A DNA stretch of 64,000 nucleotides from Volutella citrinella. Its lineage: Eukaryota > Ascomycota > Sordariomycetes > Hypocreales > Nectriaceae. Positions 10,261 to 19,177 of this stretch are shown one piece after another (position 1 is the first letter of the stretch; each line of letters opens with the position of its first letter). The notes under the pieces are model-generated. The model saw only the letters and a list, made by a program, of their open reading frames with translations, was not told where the DNA came from and did no database searches. The stretch spans positions 1 to 64,000 of the forward strand of contig JAWZSP010000011.1 of the NCBI GenBank assembly GCA_034401135.1, in the 5' to 3' direction. A program made the position numbers and the translations under genes.

Positions 10261-10445
10261 GACCACCGGCCCAGTCTCAGGGCCAATGGTGATTTTTGCG
10301 TGAGACCCACCGGCCCAGTCGCAGGGCCAATGGTGATTTTTGCGTGAGACCCACCGGCCCAGTCTCAGGGCCAATGATGTTTTTGCGTGAGACCCACTAA
10401 TACCCTACGATCTTTAAAAATCGATAACTAATTAGCAAAAATAGA
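10261..10445. repeat. 185-bp telomere-adjacent block, copy A
   Basis: Starts GACCACCGGCCCAGTC and ends AATTAGCAAAAATAGA. By eye it is identical to copy B at 10572-10756. It contains three internal tandem units of about 56 bp built on GGCCAATGGTGATTTTTGCG followed by TGAGACCCACCGGCCCAGTC; the middle unit has one base change (TCGCAG for TCTCAG). The tail (ATAACTAATTA..AAAAATAGA) matches the tail of the downstream element copies. Confidence 0.95.
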
Positions 10446-10571
10446 CCCTAACCCTAACCCTAACCCTAACCCTAACCCTAACCCTAACCCTAACCCTAAC
10501 CCTAACCCTAACCCTAACCCTAACCCTAACCCTAACCCTAACCCTAACCCTAACCCTAACCCTAACCCTAA
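10446..10571. repeat. Interstitial telomere tract 2 (21 perfect repeats)
   Basis: Exactly 126 bp of CCCTAA, 21 perfect units, longer and cleaner than the tract at the chromosome end. It joins 185-bp copy A to copy B in the same orientation as tract 1, so the region is a tandem duplication of (telomere tract plus 185 bp). Confidence 0.98.
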
Positions 10572-10895
10572 GACCACCGGCCCAGTCTCAGGGCCAATGG
10601 TGATTTTTGCGTGAGACCCACCGGCCCAGTCGCAGGGCCAATGGTGATTTTTGCGTGAGACCCACCGGCCCAGTCTCAGGGCCAATGATGTTTTTGCGTG
10701 AGACCCACTAATACCCTACGATCTTTAAAAATCGATAACTAATTAGCAAAAATAGATATGAAAAAAAGGGAAGAGGTAGAAATTAAGAAATAAATCAGTT
10801 TAAATCGCTATAAGGTTTATTTTCTATTTTTCAAAAAAAGTGTACCCCTCGATTTCCTAAGGTCGGCCTAACCCTGACCTGGGTTTCCACACTTA
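10572..10895. repeat. 185-bp block copy B and element tail
   Basis: 10572-10756 repeats copy A. It continues into about 140 bp (GAAGAGGTAGAAATTAAG ... GACCTGGGTTTCCACACTTA) that forms the right end of every element copy in the array; related tails end near 14,091, 14,647 and 18,003. This copy is the least AT-biased of the four and is probably closest to the ancestral sequence. Confidence 0.85.
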
Positions 10896-13800
10896 ATTCT
10901 AGTGGCAGGTCTGCTTAGAATAGTTCTATAATATGCTATAGCAGTGCGAGAGACACCCTATCCTCTGACTAAATACTATATGTAAACTGATACTCAGGTA
11001 GCTCTTAGATCGGCAGGTCATCTGCGCAGGTCAGGATATTCTGATGGATATATAGCTTACTGAGTCGGTATACATATTGCACCTGCGACTGGTATACGTG
11101 GATCCCTTTCGTTAAGTTATTCTAGTCATGGAGATACAATGGGTCAAGCGACATGCTCTCTGTGTGCCTGTTCTGGAAGGGATACTGCTTAGCTGCATTA
11201 AACGGCACCTTGATGAGGTTATAAAACTGACTATATACAAGCCCGTTCTCTATCTCCTAGCTCCCTGGCCGCAGTATTACTATTATACCCTGAGTGTTAC
11301 AGAGCATTATAAAAGGATATATTGTCCTTATAATTAGGGCTTTGCGGCCCTTAATATCCTTACTAATGCACTGCTAGTCCTATATACAGCTCTACTATAG
11401 GCGCTGTTGCCATGCTTTATTTAAGCAGTATTACTGTTATAATAAGACCCTGCCCTGCGGACCTTTCTCTACTAGCGTGCACTGGCGCCTGATGTTAATA
11501 TAGGTTAATTCTGGCTTAAGGTATATCTTATCTATGGCCTAGACCTAGTGCCACTGCCACTTCTCTAGTATTATATCTAACCTCGGCTATATCTAGGCTA
11601 GCTTAGTGTTCTTTACAGCTATATACAGCCGCATGCCCTTAAACTTACTATAAGCCGCCGCTTTATACTAGATCTTGTATTATAGAGTATCAAGGTATTA
11701 TGGCTGCAGGGTGATGTATAAGTACTTGCACTATGCCCCTGAGTTCCTGGCACCTAGCTGGCTCCTTTTCTTACTGGCTGCCTTGAAATCGTCTTCTATC
11801 TCAGCCTGCTCTACTAGCTTTACCTCGCCTACTATAAGTACTTCCTGAGGTGCGCTGCTATCTAATATAGCGATTGCGTGCGTCTTGGGGATATACTAAA
11901 GGATATTATTATCATCGATCGCGGCCTGTATAGCTAGTATTACTACCTCCTTATACCAGTATATAAAGACATCTTAGCAGATTGCTATCTAGCTATACAG
12001 CTCTATTACAAGCATTCAGAATAGAGCAGGGAAGAAGACCTAGATAAAGATATCAACAAGGCCGACTATACGCCTAAAGTAGTAGTTTAATATATTATGC
12101 AGGGGCTGTGCCTTAATACTATTAGGTCCCTGTATTAACTCCGGCACCAGGATACTAAGGTGTATGTTCTTGACTAGGTTTAGTATAATATGCAGCTATA
12201 TATACTACTAGATCCTTATCTGCGCAACTGCAAGTAATATAGGGAAGCTATAGAGGCTATTAATATTATATATCGACTATATAACGCTCTGCTCGCCCTG
12301 CTGCTCGCTATAATACGAGTATATACATAGATAGGGCAGCAATAGCTTATTATCTGTAAGCCTCTTTATAGCTGCCTTATAAAAGCTGCTATACTATGTC
12401 AGTACTGTCCTAAGCGTTGCATTACAGTACCCTAGCTATAAGAGGTCTTATACTAGGTTAAGGATGACTGGTAACCAATCCTCACGCCTATTACTGTTAG
12501 ATACCCGACCCTCGAGCCTTTTGGCTATATCAAGTAGTAATACACAGCTTAGTTCTGCCCTAAGTGCCTCTATGGCCTTATTTAATTGCGACTAGTGGCT
12601 GTCTTTATGCTCCTAGTGCATACAGCCTACCTTACTGGTCCACTCTTAGAATAAAAGTATAGCAGGATCTTCTAGTATTAGCTCCTCTACTGCCTTACTT
12701 CTTTATTCTATTATATTCAGGCTGGTTGCATTAGAGCTAACGATTATGTTAAGCCTGGCTGCGCCCGGTTTGATTGTAGGGCTGATGATCCTAGACATGC
12801 TTAATATCTCTCTACCTTAATAATGATCCCGGGCTATAGTAGCTGCAGTAGTAAGCGAGCTTTAGGAGGGCTTTATCTAGGTATTAAGTATATAGGACCC
12901 TGACTGCTGACCTAATGATAATAGCGGCTGCTTAGTCTGCTGGTGGGACTGCTAAGGCGTTTACATGCCTGCACTCGCCCCTAAACGCGCTATTCCTTAA
13001 GCCAAAAGCGCTGACTGCAGGCTCTAGCCTAGTACTAGGTCACTTAATATACCTATATTACTACTAGAGGCCTGGGACTGATTGCCTTTATTTATATGCA
13101 TAGGGTCAGCCTATAGGGACCTTTCTTATATAAGCACAATGCTTAACTAACCCGAATATGATCTATTATATAGACTGATAAGCAGTTGATTAACTGTATC
13201 AGTTAGTGACCGTAGCTCCTCGTTTTGAGTATTATTTTAGTTAGTATTTGCCTAGCTTTCCAGTATAACAGCATCTGCTATATTGCTGCCTTTAGATATG
13301 ATCTTGAGTTAGGTATAAGAGTTCTCGAAAAGGCGATTACGATCTTAACTATCATCTTATATTAATTAGATCGCCCTTATATTCTTAACCAGGTTCTAGA
13401 TAAGTCGATTATACTATAGTGCATCTTACTGGTTGCAAGGTGGTTCTACTATAAGTCAAGGGGAGGGCGGCTCTTCAGCCAGCACAAGGATCAAGATATT
13501 CAGATCTATATACAGGCCGATAAATGAGTTAGTAGTGCCTAGAAGCGCTAGTAAGTAAGGCGTGTAGTGTTAGAATATATTTAGCTTAAACGCGCCTGCA
13601 TGCAGCTTAATTACTAAGGATGCATTATAATACTATTAATAGAAATGCTATATACATGCTCTAGTCTAGGCACGCTATTGCTTAAAGCATTCCTGTTCAG
13701 TCAGATTAAGCCTTAGCCAACTATTTATATTTCTAGGGGCTAGGGCTATATTATAAGTAAATAAATACTATAAATAATAGAGAATAATATTATAAGGTAG

Positions 13801-14091
13801 TTTAAATAATGGATCTATTTAGGAGGGTTTTGTGTTAGGTACTAGTCCTGATTAAGGTTTTACGTTAATACTAGTCCTAATTAGGGTTTTATATTAATCC
13901 CCTAACCTAAGGTCTATGGTTAAAACTTAATAACTAATTAATAAAAATAGATATAAAGAAAAGGGAAGAGGTAGAACTTAAGAAATAAATCGTTTTAAAT
14001 CACTATAAGGTTTATTTTCTGTTTTTTAAAAAAAAGTATACCCCTTGATTTCCCAAGGTCGGCCTAACCCCGACCTGGGTTTCCACACTTA
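10896..14091 (-). pseudogene. RIP-mutated copy II of the AT-hook element
   Basis: The sequence is colinear with 7332 to about 10152 of the intact gene, then continues to the element tail. Differences are almost all transitions: GTGGCGGGTCCGCTCGG in the intact copy reads GTGGCAGGTCTGCTTAG here. Stops are frequent, so nothing is translatable. It begins abruptly inside the gene and lacks the gene's C-terminal third. Unlike the intact copy it has no telomere tract between the gene's N-terminal end and the tail. It shows instead about 190 bp of AT-rich sequence, with three units of about 29 bp (ACTAGTCCTAATTAGGGTTT) near 13,830-13,910. This probably shows what the N-terminal exon region looked like before truncation of copy I. 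Confidence 0.85.
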
Positions 14092-14096
14092 ACCCT

Positions 14097-14647
14097 AAAA
14101 GCGCTGGCAGGTAAGGCGCGTAGTGTTAGAATGTATTTAGCTTAAACGCGCCTGCGTGCAGCTTAATTACTAAGGATGCGTTATAATACTATTAATAGAA
14201 ACGCTATATATATACTCTAATTTAGGCACGCTATTACTCAAGGCGTTCCTATTTAGTTAGATTAAGCCTTAGCTAACTACCTGTATTTCTAAGGGCTAGG
14301 GCCATATTATAAGTAAATAAATACTATAAATAATAGAGAATAATATTATAAAGTAGTTTAAATAATAGATCTATTTAAGAGGGTTTTATATTAAGTACTA
14401 GTCCTAATTAAGGTTTTATATTAATACTAGTCCTAATTAGGGTTTTATATTAATCCCCTAACTTAAAGTCTATAGTTAAAACTTAATAACTAATTAATAA
14501 AAATAGATATAAAGAAAAGGGAAGAGGTAGAACTTAAGAAATAAATTATTTTAAATTGCTATAAGGTTTATTTTCTGTTTTTTAAAAAAAAGTATACCCC
14601 TCGATTTCCTAAGGTCGGCCTAACCCTGACCTGGGTTTCCATACTTA
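14097..14647. repeat. Partial element copy III
   Basis: Colinear with 13,543-14,091 of copy II, starting AAAAGCGCTGGCAGGTAAGG and ending CCTGGGTTTCCATACTTA. It holds only the region upstream of the gene body and the tail. The base just before it reads TTAACCCTAA, a remnant that resembles one and a half telomere repeats at the copy II/III junction. Mutation load is similar to copy II. Confidence 0.85.
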
Positions 14648-14904
14648 AGTACAGGATCTGTAGTTAGTATAATATAAAGAAATAACTCTTTTTTATTCTT
14701 AATAAGTTAATATCTAAATAAATAAGGTAATAAACTTACTACTAGAGCTACTTAAGTATAATTTATAAATAAGAACCTATATCTTTTTAGTTATTTAATA
14801 TATATTATATTATTATAAGCAGTCCTAATTAAATTTTCTAAGAGTATATATAATATATTATATTATATTACAATTTATTAACCTACTAAGCCAGTCTTAT
14901 AAAA

Positions 14905-15195
14905 TTCCTACTTTTAAAAGGCAGCCTTTTAGTTAGTTAGTTTTTATAAGCTACTTAAACTTAAGAAATTCCTGCCCCCAGAAAGCAGCCTTTTAGTTAA
15001 TTAGTTTCTATAAGCTACTTAACTTTAAGAAATTTATACTTCTAAAAGGCAGCCTTTTAGTCAGTCAGTTTCTATAAGCTACTTAACCCTAAGAAATTCA
15101 TACTCCTAAAGAGCAGTATTTTAGCTAGCTAGTTTTTATAGAGTTGCTTAACTATTAGATATTCCTGCCCTTAGGGAGCAGCTATTTTTATTAAT
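14905..15195. repeat. 64-bp tandem repeats, about 4.5 units
   Basis: Four units of about 64 bp plus a partial fifth, each containing AGGCAGCCTTTTAGTTAG, then TTTCTATAAGCTACTTAA, then AAGAAATT. The units differ from each other mainly by transitions, as expected if a tandem array was mutated by RIP or drifted afterwards. Confidence 0.8.
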
Positions 15196-15298
15196 CAGTC
15201 TCTATTTTAATTTAAAAATTAGAAGTTAGTAAATAAATTAAACTACCTTTTCCTTTTTTTATTTATAACTCTATATTAGCTATCTGGAATAGATAGTA

Positions 15299-15490
15299 AT
15301 ATTTATAATTATATACTTACTTTTAGTATACTTATTATTTTTCTAGTTTATATCTTATTATATAATAAAAAAATACTAATTATTAATTACTTTAAATTTT
15401 AATTATTATTTACTTTATATTATATTAATATATTTTAATTTCTTATTAAAAATTAATTATTATTTACTAAATAATAATTATTATAAATAT
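15299..15490. repeat. Direct repeat, left copy (about 190 bp)
   Basis: Starts ATTTATAATTATATACTTAC and closely matches 16,690-16,883; mismatches are transitions. The two copies lie 1.39 kb apart in the same orientation, which would suit terminal repeats of a small RIP-degraded retroelement, though plain duplication is possible. Confidence 0.7.
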
Positions 15491-16689
15491 TAAGTATATT
15501 ATAATATACTTTTTTTATATTATAAACTTGACTTAAAAATAAAATAGTATATTATACTTCTTATTAAGCTTTTTTTAATTTATTTTAAATAATATATTTT
15601 ATAAAATAATATTTAAATAAGTTATAAAAATAATATAATAAATTATATATTAAACTATAAGGTATATATACTAGAGCTTATTATTATCTTTTTTTATATA
15701 ATTAAGTAATATAAGTTTTTATAAACAGTCCTTTTTCTTATTAAAGTTTTTAAAATATCTTAATATTTTTAACTAATAGAGTTATAAGTTAAATAAAATA
15801 AAGTTACTTTATTTATTAATTAATTTACCTTTTTTTTTTTTAATTTATATTATTTTAAATTAAAATACTTTAAATATTTTCTTAATATTTTATTCTCTCA
15901 CTTACTTTTTTACTTTTAATTTATTTAAGTCTTAGTTATAACTAATTTTAAAAAGCTTATTATAAGGTCTTTTTATAAAAAGCTATTAATAAAAGATATT
16001 ACTTTTTTATAATATATCAGTTTATTTAGTTTTAGCTTAAGTAGTAAACTAGTAGCTATTTTTAAACTATTAATTATATTTATATATATCCTTATTATAC
16101 TTTTAGATCCTTTTTTATATTAAATTTATAAATAAGCAGTTTAAAATAAAAATATATTAAAACTTATCTAATTTATACTTTTTAAATACTTTAATTAGCA
16201 GCTTAATATTTAGTAAAAATAATATTTTAAAGATATTTCTTTATTTTTAAATAATACTAAGTTATTATATCTATTTTTATACTTTCTTAATTACTAGCTA
16301 GCTTAGTTAATAAAGTATAATATATAAGTAAGATTTGATTTTATATTTAATTAAATATATCTTATATTAATAATAATTAATAATATAAAGCTTTTTTATA
16401 TAAATAAAATACTTTATTAAGTAATAAGTTATTAATATATTTATTTAAAAAAAAATTATAATATTTTCTTTTACTTTCTGCTTTCTTATTTTTTATTCTC
16501 TTAAATTTAACTTTTTTTATTTATTAAATAGTTAGTATTATAACTATTATAACTATTATATTTTTTAATAAGCTTAATTTATTATTATAAGTAAGTAATC
16601 TTAGTTAGTAATATAATACTTAATAATTACTTTAATATACTAATTAATAATTAAACTTAGAAAATAATATAATAATATAAAAAAGAATA

Positions 16690-16883
16690 TATATTTATAA
16701 TTATATACTTATTTTTAATATACTTATTATTTTTCTAGTTTATATCTTATTATATAATAAAAAAATACTAATTACTAACTATTTTAGATTTTAATTACTA
16801 TCTATTTTATATTATACTAATATATTTTAATTTCTTATTAAAAATTAATTACTATTTATTAAATAATAATTATTATAAATATC
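16690..16883. repeat. Direct repeat, right copy (about 190 bp)
   Basis: Right-hand partner of 15,299-15,490. It ends in ATTATAAATATCAG while the left copy ends ATTATAAATATTAA. The 1.2 kb between the copies has no readable frame. Confidence 0.7.
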
Positions 16884-17029
16884 AGAGTTTATATATTTAT
16901 AATATTAGTTAAATAAATAGTTCTTTATATTAAGAGTACTAATTATAAACTTTTAAAACCTAATATTAAATTACTTAATAACTTAATAATAAAAAATTAT
17001 AATTAATTAATTCTTTTTATATAGTTAAA

Positions 17030-18003
17030 ATAATTAGTAAAAAATACTTAAGTAAGTATAATACTTTACTAACTTAAATACAGTTTATTATAAAAAGTAA
17101 TAAAAAGTTAATTAACTTTATTAATTAGTAATTATAACTTTTTATTTTAAAAGTTATTTTAATTAATATTTATCTAGTTTTTAATTATAATAATATCTAT
17201 TATATTACTATTCTAAAATATAATTTTAAGTTAAGTATAAGAGTTTTTAAAAAAATAGTTACAATCTTACTTATTATTTTATATTAATTAAATCGCTTTT
17301 ATATTCTTAATTAAGTTTTAAATAAGTTAATTATATTATAATATATCTTACTAATTATAAAGTAATTTTATTATAAGTTAAAGTATAAGTAGTTTTTTAA
17401 TTAATATAAGAATTGAGATATTTAAATTTATATATAAGTTAATAAATAAGTTAGTAATACCTAAAAGTGTTAATAAGTAAAGTATATAATATTAAAATAT
17501 ATTTAGCTTAAATATACTTATATATAACTTAATTACTAAAAATATATTATAATATTATTAATAAAAATATTATATATATACTTTAATTTAAGTATATTAT
17601 TACTTAAAGTATTTTTATTTAATTAAATTAAGCTTTAGCTAACTACTTATATTTTTAAAAACTAGAGCTATATTATAAATAAATAAATATTATAAATAAT
17701 AAAAAATAATATTATAAAGTAGTTTAAATAATAAATATATTTAAAAGGGTTTTATATTAATTACTAATCCTAATTAAGATTTTATATTAATACTAATTTT
17801 AATTAGAGTTTATATTAATTCCTTAACTTAAAGTCTATAATTAAAACTTAATAACTAATTAATAAAAATAGATATAAAAAAAAAAAAAGGTAGAAATTAA
17901 GAAATAAATTATTTTAAATTATTATAAGATTTACTTTTTTTTTTTTTAAAAAAATATACCCCTTGATTTCTTAAAGTCGGCCTAACCCTGACCTGGGTTC
18001 CAG
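17030..18003. repeat. Element copy IV, most heavily mutated
   Basis: Colinear with about 13,115-14,091 of copy II but almost fully converted to A and T (for example TGATAAGCAGTTGATTAACT in copy II is TAATAAAAAGTTAATTAACT here). The last 50 bp (AAGTCGGCCTAACCCTGACC) are nearly unmutated, which is striking next to the saturated sequence before it. Confidence 0.8.
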
Positions 18004-19177
18004 TATATAAATCCTGTGTCTATTCTTTAATATAGATCTGGTGCAGCAATAAATTGATTACTATAGCGGATAAAGACGTGGAGGTCCTCGCGGGGTAGGG
18101 CGATAGTCGCTGGTCGTCCCTGGCGACGCAGGGCATCAGATTGTTATTAATATTATTATTATTATTAGTATTAGGGCAGTAGATAGCCGGGATTAGTTAC
18201 AAGAGGTGAGGCAGCGATGCTGCTATGCGTAGGCTAAGGGGTTAGTCTAGCGCTAGAGAGCTCGCGGCTCTAGAAGTCTAGAAAGCTGTTAGTAAACTGT
18301 TAGACGAATTATTATTCTAGTCTAGTAGTAAATTGCTGCGCAGCTTTTTTAAACTTAGTATAGAAGGCCTAGAAGACCGTTAGTTTAGCATTATACTCCT
18401 CTATACATTCGCTTGCGAGCCTATTAGCTGATTCGATAATAGAGACTAGTTATTATCTAGGAGGTGATAAGGGGGGTCAGGGCGAGCTCCTTCCATAGCT
18501 GCGGCAATAATAGTAGCATTAAGTAGCAAGGACAGCGTCCAAGCCATGCGCCCAGGATCGGGTGAGACACTAATTAGGTTATTCACAATCGCAGGGCTGT
18601 TCTATAAGAGAGCTGCACGGGCTCCTCGGTTCAGGTTAGCAGGGTATAGATACCTAGGTCAAAGGGATCCAGAGAAGCAGGCAGGTTCGTCGTAAACGAT
18701 GCTATCGCCGCTGCGTGCGGCTGCGCAACGCGCAGGTTAGGACGTTTAGTATGCGCTTATTAAGGATTAAGGTATAGATAAGGCTACTTTCTTAACACTT
18801 GTATGCTAATAAAGTGTGATTATAAGGGAAGGTGTTCCGATAGTATAACTTAAACTCGCTATAATATCTAGGGTAATTAGGGTCGCGACCTCCGCAACAG
18901 ATATAAGAATTTGCCTAAGACATCTATACGGCACAATCCGCTAATAGATAGCCTTCATTGTTATACATAGAAGCATATAGAAGGTAAGGTGCCTACAATA
19001 GAGTTAGTATACCCGATGTTATTAATAGAACAAGGTTCCCCGCACCTTCAATCATGAATGCTTATCCCCTTTATGAGGGAATTTACTAGAGAATGGAATT
19101 CCTATAAAGATCTTTCAAGCCCCGATAGCCTTTTTATGTTAGCTCTAAGAACCTAAAGGCATAACACATTCTTTACA
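18004..19177. other. Decayed repeat or gene remnants, with (TTA)n
   Basis: Moderately RIP-affected sequence with GC-richer islands, a short TTA microsatellite near 18,141-18,172, and many stops in all frames. It may be a degraded transposon, but I could not identify a domain. The last 100 bp serve as the upstream region of the deaminase gene. Confidence 0.45.

Larger units (their letters stand above)
15190..17000. other. Extremely AT-rich RIP wreckage
   Basis: Nearly all A and T with very few CG dinucleotides and abundant TA, no coding frame. It contains a pair of direct repeats at 15,299-15,490 and 16,690-16,883. The composition is that of old repetitive DNA mutated to saturation. Confidence 0.8.

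Noticed and set aside
10150..10374. Leu-Gly repeat ORFs across the interstitial telomere tracts
   Set aside because: TTAGGG repeats are open in several frames by nature; no evidence of a separate protein. Kept only as a finding about the frame junction.
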